A stretch of DNA of 64,000 bases from Actinocrispum wychmicini (GTDB lineage: Bacteria > Actinomycetota > Actinomycetes > Mycobacteriales > Pseudonocardiaceae). Below are positions 27,893 through 36,821 of this stretch, one piece after another. Position 1 is the first letter of the stretch, and each line of letters opens with the position of its first letter. The DNA is taken from the NCBI RefSeq assembly GCF_004345645.1, contig NZ_SLWS01000006.1:434001-498000 (forward strand). The letters are read 5' to 3'. Made by a program: the position numbers and the translations under genes. Below the pieces are notes generated by a model that saw only the letters and a program-made list of their open reading frames with translations, was not told the origin of the DNA and searched no databases.

Positions 27893-28410
27893 CAAGGCTC
27901 GGTCACCCCCCGTTCCTCCAGAGCGTCGCGCAACGCGCGCAGCGCGTAGAACGACCGTGACTTCACCGTGCCCGGCGGGATGCCGAGCACGGTCGCGGCC
28001 TCGGCAACGGTCCGCCTGCGGAAGAACAGCTCCCCGATCACCGTGCGGTGCTCCTTGCTCAGCGCGCGCATGGCCTCGGCGATCTGCCAGCTCTGCAGGA
28101 CCCTGTCGAAGTCGTCGTCGACGCGGGGGATGTCCTGGCTGGGCATCGGCACCTCCGTGACTCGCGCGCCCTGCCGGCGGTAGCCGGAGACGATCAGGTT
28201 CCGGGTGACCGTGTACAGCCACGGCCCGGCCTGATCCACACTCAACGTGTGAGCGTTGCGCCACGCGCGCAACAGCGTCTCCTGCACCACGTCTTCCGCC
28301 CGCTGGTAGTCACCACCAACTGACCGCAGGGCATATGCCATGAGCGGTCGCCGGTATTTGTCGTAGAGCTCGCGAACCAACGCTTCACGTTGCTCGGGGG
28401 TGCTCCCCAC
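27892..28410 (-). CDS. ECF (sigma-70 group 4) RNA polymerase sigma factor
   Basis: A protein of 172 residues with sigma region 2 (LYDKYRRPLMAYALRSVGG, AEDVVQETLLRAWRN) and region 4 (SKEHRTVIGELFFRRRTVAEA, LGIPPGTVKSRSFYALRALRD). It resembles mycobacterial SigL/SigK-type factors controlled by membrane anti-sigma proteins and is paired with one here. The start is uncertain: GTG 28410 sits 13 nt after GGAGGGG, while TTG 28446 would add 12 residues. Confidence 0.88.
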   Translation of the reverse strand: MGSTPEQREALVRELYDKYRRPLMAYALRSVGGDYQRAEDVVQETLLRAWRNAHTLSVDQAGPWLYTVTRNLIVSGYRRQGARVTEVPMPSQDIPRVDDDFDRVLQSWQIAEAMRALSKEHRTVIGELFFRRRTVAEAATVLGIPPGTVKSRSFYALRALRDALEERGVTEP

Positions 28411-28456
28411 GCGGTCTATTACGCCCCTCCACCCGGCCCGGTTCAATCCGCCCGGA

Positions 28457-28738
28457 CTACTTCTCCAAAAATCCGGTCATCCCACCACGCGCCTCGGACC
28501 AGCGCTCCACCACGGTCTCGACCTGGCCAGGGCCCTCGCCGCCGCGCAACGCCGCCAACAGCCGCTCGCACGCCGCCCGCGGCCCCTCGGCGACCACCTC
28601 CACCCGGCCGTCGGGCATGTTGCGGGCACTGCCGACCAGCTTCAACGCGAGCGCCCGGCCGCGGGTCCACCAGCGGAAACCGACGCCCTGGACGTCGCCG
28701 CGCACCCATGCCGTAAGACGGGCCGAAGGCTCATGCAT
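28457..28738 (-). CDS. acyP: Acylphosphatase
   Basis: A 93-residue acylphosphatase that hydrolyses carboxyl-phosphate bonds. The active-site signature VRGDVQGVGFRWWTRGRA (about residues 12-29) supplies the phosphate-binding Arg, and the Asn is in SARNMPDGRVEVVAEGP. A long minus-strand open frame reaching 29458 includes this gene but is low-complexity upstream; the ATG at 28738 is the family start. It lies next to smc as in mycobacteria. Confidence 0.93.
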   Translation of the reverse strand: MHEPSARLTAWVRGDVQGVGFRWWTRGRALALKLVGSARNMPDGRVEVVAEGPRAACERLLAALRGGEGPGQVETVVERWSEARGGMTGFLEK

Positions 28739-28789
28739 ACCCTGATCATCGCAGTGCGGGATCGGCCGAACGGAAGTGCCGCCGGAGAG

Positions 28790-28812
28790 TGGTGGTACGT
28801 TTCCTGGCCGTG
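28790..28812 (+). promoter_or_regulatory. TGGTGGTACGTT promoter-like motif, copy 1
   Basis: TGGTGGTACGTT is followed by 8 nt and GTG. The 24-nt block matches the block at 29518-29541 at 20 positions, with identical spacing. TACGTT could be a -10 element. The GTG at 28810 would open a 29-codon leader that ends inside the next gene; the annotated ATG is at 28868. Confidence 0.4.
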
Positions 28813-28867
28813 ACCGCCCGCCCGGCCGGTCGGGGCCGGGTGGCAGCCGACGACGAGGAGCCCCTCG

Positions 28868-29428
28868 ATGGCCGAAGACATGGCCGGGGACTATGACCGC
28901 ATCGACATCTCCGAACTCGGTTCCGGTGAGCCGGACGAGCGCTCCGGTGCCCGGCGGGCGCCGTACGCGTTGCTCGCCGCCGCCGGGGTCGGTGTGGCCA
29001 CGGCGTGTGCCGCGCTCGCCAGCTTCGCCGTGACCGCCAACGGCGCGTCCACCCCGAGCCCCGCCCCGCCGTTGGTCACCCAAGTGAACAACTCCCACCA
29101 GAGTTCTTCGTCGGGCACGGGAACGAGCGATTCGGCCGCCCCGCAGCAGACCGGGGACAGCAGCGCGCCTCCGGACGCGTCGAAGAGCAGCAACCCACCC
29201 GTCTCGGGGCGCGACTCGCAGCACCCGGGCACGCCCACCCCCGGCGGCCCGCAGCAGCCGGGCAATCCCGGTGGCGGCAACACACCGCCGCCCGGCGGTG
29301 GGGGTGGCGGCAACCCGCCGGCGTCCAGCAGCAACTCTTCCTCGCCATCGAGTTCGTCGTCGAGTTCCTCCTCGAACCCGACGACGAGCAGCAGCGTGTC
29401 CACTCCGCCCACGTCGACCACCAAATAG
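28868..29428 (+). CDS. Membrane-anchored Ser/Pro/Gly-rich extracytoplasmic protein
   Basis: A 186-residue protein of unknown function. An acidic cytoplasmic N-terminus (about 30 residues) precedes one transmembrane helix (YALLAAAGVGVATACAALASFAV, about 33-55). The rest is a low-complexity outer region: Ser/Thr-rich, then Pro-Gly-rich, then a poly-Ser tract near the C-terminus. No domain is recognised. Such regions usually span the cell wall. It is followed by a CAP-domain protein with a similar architecture and a shared upstream motif, so the two may be co-regulated. Confidence 0.65.
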   Translation: MAEDMAGDYDRIDISELGSGEPDERSGARRAPYALLAAAGVGVATACAALASFAVTANGASTPSPAPPLVTQVNNSHQSSSSGTGTSDSAAPQQTGDSSAPPDASKSSNPPVSGRDSQHPGTPTPGGPQQPGNPGGGNTPPPGGGGGGNPPASSSNSSSPSSSSSSSSSNPTTSSSVSTPPTSTTK

Positions 29429-29488
29429 CGGTCCGTGAGTGGCGCCGAATGCCGGCACGCATGCTGAGCTGTGAAGACGAAAATAAGT

Positions 29489-29541
29489 ACCCCGTTAGGG
29501 GTTTGAAGATCACCCGTTGGTGGTACGTTGCCCCACCGTGA
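29489..29541 (+). promoter_or_regulatory. Promoter of the CAP-domain gene, possibly leaderless
   Basis: An inverted repeat ACCCC-GTTA-GGGGT (29489-29502) lies just before a TTTGAA -35-like element (29502-29507), which is 16 nt from TACGTT (29524-29529). The GTG start codon begins 8 nt after TACGTT, a distance expected if transcription starts at or next to the start codon. No ribosome site is present. Confidence 0.45.
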
Positions 29542-30302
29542 GTGACACGCGCCCCCGACGCGCCACGATCAAGGCCAGCCTGGTCGCGCTGACCGCCGGA
29601 GCCATCATCGCCGGTGTGGCCACCATGCTGAACCAGGCCACCACCGAGCGCCGCGGCCTCGAAGTGCCCACGGTGGAGGGTTACAACGCCGCCAACAACC
29701 AGGCGAGACAGGCCGGTTCGGGCACTGCCACAGCGGACGCGACGGCCCTCTCCGGGGCTGGCGGGGCCAGTTCGTCCACCAGCGCCACATCGTCGAGCAG
29801 CGCCTCGTCGTCCTCGTCGGCCAGCTCGACACCCGCGTCCACGTCCTCGCAGACGTCCGAGCAGCCGGCTCCGCCGCCCCCACCACCGCCACCGCCGGCC
29901 ACCACGCCGCAGGCGCCGCCGAGCTCGCCGAACGCCGGCGAGGCCGCGAAGGTCGTGCAGCTGGTCAACCAGGAGCGCCAGGACGCCGGATGCGACGCCC
30001 TGAAAGTGGACAGCCGGCTGACCAACGCGGCCCAGGCGCACAGCACCGATATGGCCCAGCGGAACTATTTCGACCACACCACACCCGAAGGCGTGACATT
30101 CGACCAGCGAATCCGCGCGGCCGGTTACCAACAGCCCGCGGCGGAGAACATCGCCAAAGGCCAGCGGTCCGCCGACGCGGTCATGAACTCGTGGATGAAC
30201 TCGTCCGGACACCGGCGCAACATCCTGAACTGCGCCTACAGCACGATTGGCGTCGGTCTGGACACCAACGGCTGGCTGTGGACCCAGGATTTCGGTTTCT
30301 GA
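29538..30302 (+). CDS. CAP-domain (SCP/PR1) exported protein
   Basis: A 254-residue protein with an N-terminal membrane/signal helix (LVALTAGAIIAGVATML, about residues 14-30), a low-complexity Ser/Ala/Pro linker with a poly-Pro run, and a C-terminal CAP domain of about 125 residues. CAP motifs seen are VNQERQDAGCDALKVD, AQAHSTDMAQRNYFDHTTPEG, AAENIAKG and MNSSGHRRNILNCAYSTIGVG. Bacterial CAP proteins are extracellular and largely uncharacterised. The GTG at 29538 is used because the promoter motif ends 8 nt before it. Confidence 0.88.
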   Translation: MSDTRPRRATIKASLVALTAGAIIAGVATMLNQATTERRGLEVPTVEGYNAANNQARQAGSGTATADATALSGAGGASSSTSATSSSSASSSSSASSTPASTSSQTSEQPAPPPPPPPPPATTPQAPPSSPNAGEAAKVVQLVNQERQDAGCDALKVDSRLTNAAQAHSTDMAQRNYFDHTTPEGVTFDQRIRAAGYQQPAAENIAKGQRSADAVMNSWMNSSGHRRNILNCAYSTIGVGLDTNGWLWTQDFGF

Positions 30303-30584
30303 TCACTCGGTGAAACCCCAGGCCTCCAGGGCCCGACCGACGAAATCACCGCCCAGGTCATTGACCTCGTCCGCGCGACCCCGCCGTCGGGCGGGCAGCT
30401 CCTCGTCCTCGTCCGCGGCTATGACCTGGCCGTTCTCGGCCGACGGGTACCGCCATTCGGCGCCGCACCCGTTGGGGCAGGGGTGCTCCAGGTCGCGGAG
30501 CACCCCGTCCGGGCAGGGTTGCCGCCACCGCAGCACACCCTCGCCCTGGCACATCGGGCACTCACTTGGGGACCTGGCCGACAC
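30303..30584 (-). CDS. Small Cys-rich (zinc-ribbon-like) protein
   Basis: About 93 residues with CPMCQGEG, CPDG and CPNGCGAEW, resembling half of a DnaJ-type zinc-binding motif, then an acidic/basic tail (ADEDEELPARRRGRA). The frame is open up to an ATG at 30653, but the extra N-terminal part overlaps an upstream small reading frame with its own Cys motif; a GTG near 30584 is therefore preferred with low certainty. Its stop abuts the CAP gene stop. Function unknown; it probably binds zinc. Confidence 0.6.
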   Translation of the reverse strand: MSARSPSECPMCQGEGVLRWRQPCPDGVLRDLEHPCPNGCGAEWRYPSAENGQVIAADEDEELPARRRGRADEVNDLGGDFVGRALEAWGFTE

Positions 30585-30657
30585 CGCCACAGGCTCGACA
30601 ATAGTCCTTGCGATTGGGTGCCATTCCTGACCCGAGGCAGACTGGACACTCATTCAC
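30562..30657 (-). CDS. 31-residue Cys-motif small protein
   Basis: Starts GTG at 30657 with AGAGGG about 8 nt upstream and reads VNECPVCLGSGMAPNRK then DYCRACGGVGQ and ends after PK. The two CxxCxGxG-like units make a complete miniature zinc-ribbon. The next gene begins inside it in another frame. It is either a separate tiny protein translated just before its larger partner, or the N-terminus of one protein split by a frameshift. Confidence 0.5.
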   Translation of the reverse strand: MNECPVCLGSGMAPNRKDYCRACGGVGQVPK

Positions 30658-30778
30658 TTCGCACACCCTCTTCGTCGCCGCTGGCGAACGACCACTCCGA
30701 CACCTGAAAGAGTCTCGGGATGGTCTGGTCCACCGCAACAAAGACCGCCCGATTGAGTGAACCCCCGCAACCGATCCG

Positions 30779-31282
30779 TTACGAACTCCACCCACTGTGG
30801 TTGCTGGACCGGAAGTAGTCCACCACCGGGCGGCCGACTGGCCGGCCCTCGTACTGTGTGGACAGAACAACCGATGATCGCATTTCGCCGTGCTGGTTGA
30901 TCCGTTCGAGGAACCCCTCGAAGTGTTCGAGGGACGCGGTCCGCACCTTGAGCATCGAGCAGTGGTCGCCGCTGAGCTTGTGGATCTCGACCACCTCCGG
31001 GTAGTCCTCGGCGGTGCTCGTCTTGAGCAGGCACTTGTTCAGCTGGCAGCGCAACTCGACGAACGCGGTGATCGGGTGGCCGGCCCGGCGCGGGTCGACC
31101 GCGGCCCGGTACCCGGTGATCACGCCGCTCTCCTCCATCCGGCGCACCCGCTCGGCCACGGCCGGCGCGGACAAGTTCACCCGCCGGCCCAACTCCTTGA
31201 ACGACAGCCGGCCGTCGTCCTGCAACAGGTCGAGGATGCGCCAGTCCAGGTCGTCGAGCGGCCTTTCCGAATGCAAGGTCAT
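30779..31282 (-). CDS. Lrp/AsnC-family transcriptional regulator
   Basis: A 167-residue regulator. The N-terminal HTH (LDDLDWRILDLLQDDGRLSF, KELGRRVNLSAPAVAERVRRM) and the RAM/AsnC effector domain (ITAFVELRCQ, VVEIHKLSGDHCSMLKVRTASLEHFEGFLE) are clear. Lrp-type octamers usually respond to an amino acid. It is divergent from an MFS transporter, which it probably controls. Confidence 0.9.
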   Translation of the reverse strand: MTLHSERPLDDLDWRILDLLQDDGRLSFKELGRRVNLSAPAVAERVRRMEESGVITGYRAAVDPRRAGHPITAFVELRCQLNKCLLKTSTAEDYPEVVEIHKLSGDHCSMLKVRTASLEHFEGFLERINQHGEMRSSVVLSTQYEGRPVGRPVVDYFRSSNHSGWSS

Positions 31283-31371
31283 CGCCCTGATTCTCCGTTC
31301 GTTGTGCCGGTCACCGGCGTCGAATTGCGTTCATCGACCCTTCGCCGCAGCTTACGACCTGCATACCATCG

Positions 31372-32565
31372 ATGACCATGACACTGGGGACAGCCACACC
31401 GCGGACAGCGGGCCGCCGACGCGCCATGGGCGCGTTGTTCACGACCGTCGCCCTGATGAACACGTCGACCACGCTGGCCACCACGGCCGGCACGCTGATC
31501 GCGGCCCAGATCGGCCCGGCGGCGTGGAGCGGGCTGCCCAGTGCGGCCAGCGTGTTCGGCACCGCGGTCGGCGCCCTGCTCGCCGGCCGCCTCACCGCCC
31601 GTCGCGGCCGTCGGCACGCGTTGCTGACCGGATACAGCCTCGGCGCGGTCGGCGCGCTCATCGCGTTCGCCGGCGCAGCGACCAGCTCGCTGGCACTGCT
31701 GCTGCTCGGACAGGCCATGCTCGGTGTGGGCAACGGCGCCGCGCAACTGTCCCGCTATCTCGCCGCGGACCTGTACCCGTTGGAACGCAAGGGGTTCGCG
31801 TTGTCGGCCGTGATCTGGGCGGGCACTGTCGGCGCGTTGACCGGGCCGCTGCTGATCGCACCGGCCGCTTCGGTCGCGCAGTCGTTGGGGCTGGTGGATC
31901 TCAGCGGGCCCACCCTGTTCGCCGCGATCGCGGTCGCGGCAGCCGCGCTCGCCGCGTTCCTGCTGCCGCCGGACGAGGCCCCCGAACAGCGCCCGACCGA
32001 AGGCTGGGCGGTGTTCCGCAAGCCCCAGTTGCGGCTGCCGCTGGCGGCCATGATCGTCGGGCAGGTCGTCATGGTCGGCGTCATGACGATGACGCCGCCC
32101 CAACTGCACCACCTCGGCCACAGTCTCGACACGGTCGGCTGGATCCTCAGCGCGCACATCTTCGGCATGTTCGCGCTGTCCCCCTTGACCGGACGGTTCG
32201 CCGACCGGTTCGGCGGGCGCGTCACGATCGCCTGCGGCATCGTCGTCCTGGCCATCGCGACCGGGCTGGCGTTCGCGTATCCCGAGTCGCACACGTCCGG
32301 CCTGCCGATCTCGCTGTTCCTGCTGGGCTACGGCTGGAACCTGATGTTCGTCGGCGGCAGCAGCCTGCTCAGCCGCATCCTGCCGACCGGCTCACAGGGC
32401 GCAGTGGACGCCGTGGTGTGGGGCTCGTCCGTGTTCGGCAGCGTCGGCGCCGGCCAACTGTTCGGTTACGGCGGCTACTCACTGGTGGCCGCCGTCGCCG
32501 GGGTGCTGGCCGTCCTGCCGGTGTTCGCGTTCGCGAGCAGGCGTCCTAAATCCGGTACCAGTTGA
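31372..32565 (+). CDS. MFS transporter
   Basis: A 397-residue protein with about 12 transmembrane helices and the loop 2-3 motif GRLTARRGRRHALLTGY (about residues 73-88) of major facilitator exporters. It is divergent from an Lrp-type regulator, suggesting an amino-acid-like or drug-like substrate; the substrate cannot be named. A second ATG 6 nt downstream is equally possible. It overlaps the 3' end of the GH78 gene by 20 bp. Confidence 0.88.
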   Translation: MTMTLGTATPRTAGRRRAMGALFTTVALMNTSTTLATTAGTLIAAQIGPAAWSGLPSAASVFGTAVGALLAGRLTARRGRRHALLTGYSLGAVGALIAFAGAATSSLALLLLGQAMLGVGNGAAQLSRYLAADLYPLERKGFALSAVIWAGTVGALTGPLLIAPAASVAQSLGLVDLSGPTLFAAIAVAAAALAAFLLPPDEAPEQRPTEGWAVFRKPQLRLPLAAMIVGQVVMVGVMTMTPPQLHHLGHSLDTVGWILSAHIFGMFALSPLTGRFADRFGGRVTIACGIVVLAIATGLAFAYPESHTSGLPISLFLLGYGWNLMFVGGSSLLSRILPTGSQGAVDAVVWGSSVFGSVGAGQLFGYGGYSLVAAVAGVLAVLPVFAFASRRPKSGTS

Positions 32566-35500
32566 CGAACCACGACGCGACGCTCGACTGGTTGGTGGCC
32601 CAGATGTCGCCGCCTGACTCGACCGCGACGATCATCGTGCCGTTGGCGGCGAGCCACAGCGCGGGCTCGCCGGACGCGGCCGGTCCGCCGTCGGTGGCGA
32701 TCACGTCACCGGTGGAGAACCCCGAAGTGGGCGTGGACTGGCCGAAGATCCCGATCTGACCGCCGGTGGTCCGGGCGACGATCTGCACGGTGCCGTTGTT
32801 CGCCGGCGACTTCACCACCGCCGGCCGGCCGGTCAGCCCGCCGTAGAGGCTGACCTGGTACCAGGTCCGGAACCACTGGGCGACGGCCGGCTGGTTGGTC
32901 GCCTGGACGTTCCCGCCGGTGTCCACCGCGGCGACCACCATGGTCCCGTTGGCGGCCAGCCCGACCGCGGGATCACCGGCGAACGTGGGGCCGTCGCCGA
33001 AGACCACCGCGCCCGCCGAGAACCCGGAGTCCGGTGTGGACTGTCCGAACACCTGGATGTGGCCGTCCGTCGTCCGCGCGAACACGTTGAGCGTGCCGCC
33101 GACCCCGGGGGACAGCACAGCGGCCGGCGTGCCGGTGAACCCACCGGCGGCACTGAGTTTCGTCCACGGTTCGAACCACGTGCCGGGCGCGGTCTGCCTG
33201 GCCGCCCAGACGTTCCCGGTGGTGTCCACCGCGGTGACGAGCATGCCGCCGTTGGCCGCCAGCGTGACCGCCGGGTCGCCGGCGAAGGTCGGTCCACCGC
33301 CGATCACGACCCCGGGCGAGAACGCGGACGTCGGGCTGGACTGGCCGAACACCTTGATATTCCCGTCGGTCGTCCGCGCGAACGCCTGGACTGTCCTGCC
33401 GTTCGCGGGCGACAAGGCCGAAGCTGGCACACCGGTCACCCCGGCGTCGCCGTCCAGCCGGTACCACGGGACGAAACCGCCGTCGGTCTGCTGCTGGTTG
33501 GTGCCCATCAGCTTCCCGTCCCGGACCGTGAACATCACCAGGGTTTCGTTGGCCGCGCGGACCGTGGTCGACCCGGTGACGGGCAACGTGCTGGTGAAGT
33601 CGAAGCCACCCGAGCCGACCTGGTACACCGCGAAGCCGTTCTGGACGCTCTGGTAGCCGGCGGTGGCGACCGGGTTGGCCGGGTCGACCGGGACCTGGAC
33701 GGTGGCCGTGCTCCCGACAGGAACCTGGACGTGCAACGAGAACGACGTGCCCGAGCGGTTCCAGTCGCTGACGGCCGGTCCGTGCGGCGTATGGAACGTG
33801 CTCGTGGCGTGCGGCAGGCCGCCGACCACGGCCGGCTTGATCACCAGCTTGTCACCCGCGACCGCGTCCGGCGCCGTCCGGACGCCGCCGAGCCCCGAAC
33901 TGAACCAGCCCTCGATCGCCCCGAGCATCAAGTGGTCCTGGGAGTCCGGAGTGTCCGGGCCGGTCCAGCGTTCGGTCAACGACGTCGCGCCATGCGTCAC
34001 CTGGTAGCCGTAACTGGGGCTGGCTGTCTGGATCAGGAGGTCGTACAGGACGTCGTCCCGGCCGCCGTCGCTCAGCACCCGGATCAGCGCGGTCAGCGCG
34101 ATCTCGCCGACCGTCAAGTGGTTGCGTGCCTGGGCGATCCCGTTGACCAAGTGGGTGAACACGGCCTGCCGGGACGCGTCCGGCACGATCCCCATGTCGA
34201 GCGCCAAGGCGTCGGCCGCCTGGCTGCCCCTGTCGTATGTGTCGCCGTGCGCGAAGGTCCGGTTGATGGCGTCGCCGATCGACCCTGCCAGGGCGTTGTA
34301 CGAGTTCGCGGACTGGTTGTCGCCCAGGACCGCGCTGATCTTCGCGAGCGTCCGGGCAACCTCGTGGTACGCGTAGTTGATGGTCAGCTGGCCGGAAGTG
34401 GCGCCGGAGTTGACCTCGAACCAGTCACCGAGCGAGTCACCATCGGTCAGCAGCGAACCGCCACCGGCGCGATTCTGCAAGTACGACAAGTACTTCCGCA
34501 TCTGCGGATACAACGCGGCGAGCGTGTCGCGGTCACCGTACGTCTGATACAGCTGCCACGCGGTCAGTACGAGGGTGCTGCCCCAGTTCGGGTCGTCGCG
34601 GAACGCACCGGAGAACACCGTGTACTCGGGCGTGATGTCCGGGACGAGCCCGGAGTCGAGCTGGCTGTCGGCGACCGTCCGGAGGAACTGCCGGAAGTAG
34701 GCGGCCACGTCGTAGTCGCGACTGATCGCGTCGAAGACCAGGTGGTCCTGTTCCACCCAGCCGAGCTTCTCCCGGGCCGGGGTGTCCGTCGGGACACCGA
34801 ACAGGTTGTTCTGGTACGCCTGATGGACGATCCGGTGGACCGAGTTGACGAGCTGGTTGGCGGAGTCGAACGTGCCTGCCTGCGGGTTGGCCGTGCTCAA
34901 CTCGATGCCGGTGACATCCGGCGGCGCAGCCAGACCGGTCACCTCCAGGTAGCGGAACCCGTGATACGTGAACCTCGGGTGCCACACCTCGGTTCCGTTG
35001 CCCGCCAAGGTGTACGTGTCCCACACGTGCCACTGGTAGGCGAACGTCCGCTGGTCGACCGAGCCGTCGGCGGCCAACAGCTCGCCCGGCCGCATGGTGA
35101 CCCGCGTCCCCGCTGGGCCGCTCACCGAGAGCTGCTCCCAGCCGGCGAAGTTCGTGCCCAAGTCGACTACGTAGTCCCCGTCGCGCCGCTTGGTGACGCT
35201 CACCGGGCGCAGCGTGCCGACCGGCTGCACCGGCGGCGCCATCTGGGCGCTCAACACGGTCTGCGGGCTCGGCGCGGCGGACGCGACCGCCGTCGGCCAC
35301 CCGTTGCTGGGGCCGTTCGGCTTGTCCCAGCCGGATTGGGCCATCCGGGCGTCGTACTCCTCGCCGCCGTACCAGTTGGCGAAGACAGTCGGTCCGGGCG
35401 CGGTCCGCCACGAGGTGTCCGAGTTGACCCGGGCCGTGCCGCCGTCGGCGTACGTGATCTCCAGCTGGGCCAGCAGCCGCGGGGTGGCCATGGTGTCGTC

Positions 35501-36727
35501 GAACTTCTTCCAGCGGTCACCGGTGTTGCCCGCCATGTCGGCGATTCCGTTGGCCAGCGTGACACCTATTGTGTGGTCGCCTTGGCCGAGCTGAGCCGTC
35601 ACGTCGTAGGTCGTGTAAATGACGCGTTTGCGGAAGTCCGTGTTCGGCGGTTGAAGCACCGCGGAAGTGACGCCCTGACCGTCGATGCTCACGTCGTACA
35701 CGCCGACGCCGGTCATGTACAGCCGTGCGCTGCGCACCGGTCGGCCGACGTTGAACTGTTTGGCGAACTGGGGCGCTGAGGCGAGGGACGACGGCGTCGT
35801 CTGGTCGGTCACGGTCCAGGCAGTCGAGAACGGGCCGCCGTTGGCGTACTGGATCTGGTAGTCCACCGGGAAGTTCGGAATGTAGCCGTCGGCCGTGGTG
35901 ATGCCGGTCCGCGGATACAGCAGCACCTCGTCGAACCGTTGCTGCTGGCCGAGATCGAGCTCGACCCAGGCCGAGTGGTTCGGGTCGGTGTACTCCCTGC
36001 TGGTGTATCCGTACGGCGGCTGGTCGGCCGTGAGCCGGCCGTCGGTCACGTACTCCGGCGCCCACTGCCCTGGCGCCACATAGCTTTCCGACACCTTCAC
36101 CGACTTGCCCAGCGCCAGGTCCGTCCGGCCGCTGGCGCTGTCGCCCACCGCCATCTCCGCCAACTGCAGCCGGGACACCGGGTTGGCGAAGGCGTCCTCC
36201 TTGAGAGGCAGACCAAGCCGCGTCACGTTCAACCGGACCCAGCGAGCGTTCTGCGCGGGGAACCGGACCACCACCGGTGACGCGGGCGACGCGATCCACT
36301 GCGCGGACCAGTCCGCCTGGCCCAGCAGCCCCATCTCCCAGTGCGCCACCGGGCTCCACCCGGTCACCTGGCCGTTCGCGTCCCACACCCGGACGTGCCA
36401 GAACACCTGCTGGCGGGACGTCAGCGCGGGCCCGCCGTACGGCACACCCACCGACACCGACGAGGCCACCCGGCCGCTGTCCCACAGGTCCGGCGAACCC
36501 AGACCGTCCGCCGTGGTCGCCGCCTGGACCTGGTAGCCGGTCTGCGTCTGGTTCCGGCCGGCCGCCGACATTTCCCAGCTCAGCTTCGGGTGCTGGTCAT
36601 CGATCCCGGTCGGGTCGGTGAGGTAGTCCACCCGCGGCGCCGCCACGCCGATATCCGACGCGGCCGACGCGCTCGGACCGGTGACCAAACCTGCGAAAAC
36701 GACAGCACAAAGCCAAATTCGTCGCAT
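32546..36727 (-). CDS. Secreted multidomain glycoside hydrolase, family 78 (alpha-L-rhamnosidase-like)
   Basis: A 1393-residue exported enzyme with signal peptide MRRIWLCAVVFAGLVTG (cut near ASA). Domains in order: an Ig-like N-domain (PRVDYLTDPTGIDDQHPKLSWEM), an inserted discoidin/F5-8C-like module (about residues 170-330, WVELDLGQQQRFDEVLLYPR), GH78 N-domain (YDVSIDGQGV), catalytic (alpha/alpha)6 barrel with VPTDTPAREKLGWVEQD, and a beta-sandwich. The C-terminal ~300 residues are four repeats of about 75-80 residues with the theme FARTTDGxIxVFGQS and LAANGxMxVxAVDTxGNVxAxNQ, a predicted lectin-like propeller. It likely releases terminal L-rhamnose from plant or microbial glycans. Confidence 0.87.
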   Translation of the reverse strand: MRRIWLCAVVFAGLVTGPSASAASDIGVAAPRVDYLTDPTGIDDQHPKLSWEMSAAGRNQTQTGYQVQAATTADGLGSPDLWDSGRVASSVSVGVPYGGPALTSRQQVFWHVRVWDANGQVTGWSPVAHWEMGLLGQADWSAQWIASPASPVVVRFPAQNARWVRLNVTRLGLPLKEDAFANPVSRLQLAEMAVGDSASGRTDLALGKSVKVSESYVAPGQWAPEYVTDGRLTADQPPYGYTSREYTDPNHSAWVELDLGQQQRFDEVLLYPRTGITTADGYIPNFPVDYQIQYANGGPFSTAWTVTDQTTPSSLASAPQFAKQFNVGRPVRSARLYMTGVGVYDVSIDGQGVTSAVLQPPNTDFRKRVIYTTYDVTAQLGQGDHTIGVTLANGIADMAGNTGDRWKKFDDTMATPRLLAQLEITYADGGTARVNSDTSWRTAPGPTVFANWYGGEEYDARMAQSGWDKPNGPSNGWPTAVASAAPSPQTVLSAQMAPPVQPVGTLRPVSVTKRRDGDYVVDLGTNFAGWEQLSVSGPAGTRVTMRPGELLAADGSVDQRTFAYQWHVWDTYTLAGNGTEVWHPRFTYHGFRYLEVTGLAAPPDVTGIELSTANPQAGTFDSANQLVNSVHRIVHQAYQNNLFGVPTDTPAREKLGWVEQDHLVFDAISRDYDVAAYFRQFLRTVADSQLDSGLVPDITPEYTVFSGAFRDDPNWGSTLVLTAWQLYQTYGDRDTLAALYPQMRKYLSYLQNRAGGGSLLTDGDSLGDWFEVNSGATSGQLTINYAYHEVARTLAKISAVLGDNQSANSYNALAGSIGDAINRTFAHGDTYDRGSQAADALALDMGIVPDASRQAVFTHLVNGIAQARNHLTVGEIALTALIRVLSDGGRDDVLYDLLIQTASPSYGYQVTHGATSLTERWTGPDTPDSQDHLMLGAIEGWFSSGLGGVRTAPDAVAGDKLVIKPAVVGGLPHATSTFHTPHGPAVSDWNRSGTSFSLHVQVPVGSTATVQVPVDPANPVATAGYQSVQNGFAVYQVGSGGFDFTSTLPVTGSTTVRAANETLVMFTVRDGKLMGTNQQQTDGGFVPWYRLDGDAGVTGVPASALSPANGRTVQAFARTTDGNIKVFGQSSPTSAFSPGVVIGGGPTFAGDPAVTLAANGGMLVTAVDTTGNVWAARQTAPGTWFEPWTKLSAAGGFTGTPAAVLSPGVGGTLNVFARTTDGHIQVFGQSTPDSGFSAGAVVFGDGPTFAGDPAVGLAANGTMVVAAVDTGGNVQATNQPAVAQWFRTWYQVSLYGGLTGRPAVVKSPANNGTVQIVARTTGGQIGIFGQSTPTSGFSTGDVIATDGGPAASGEPALWLAANGTMIVAVESGGDIWATNQSSVASWFVNWYRI

Positions 36728-36821
36728 GCGAGGCCCCCTCAGGATCTCACCACCGAGAGTAGCGCGCCGACAGCCGACCGTCGACCGATGAGTTTTCCGG
36801 CCGGCGGCTGTCCAACCTGAC

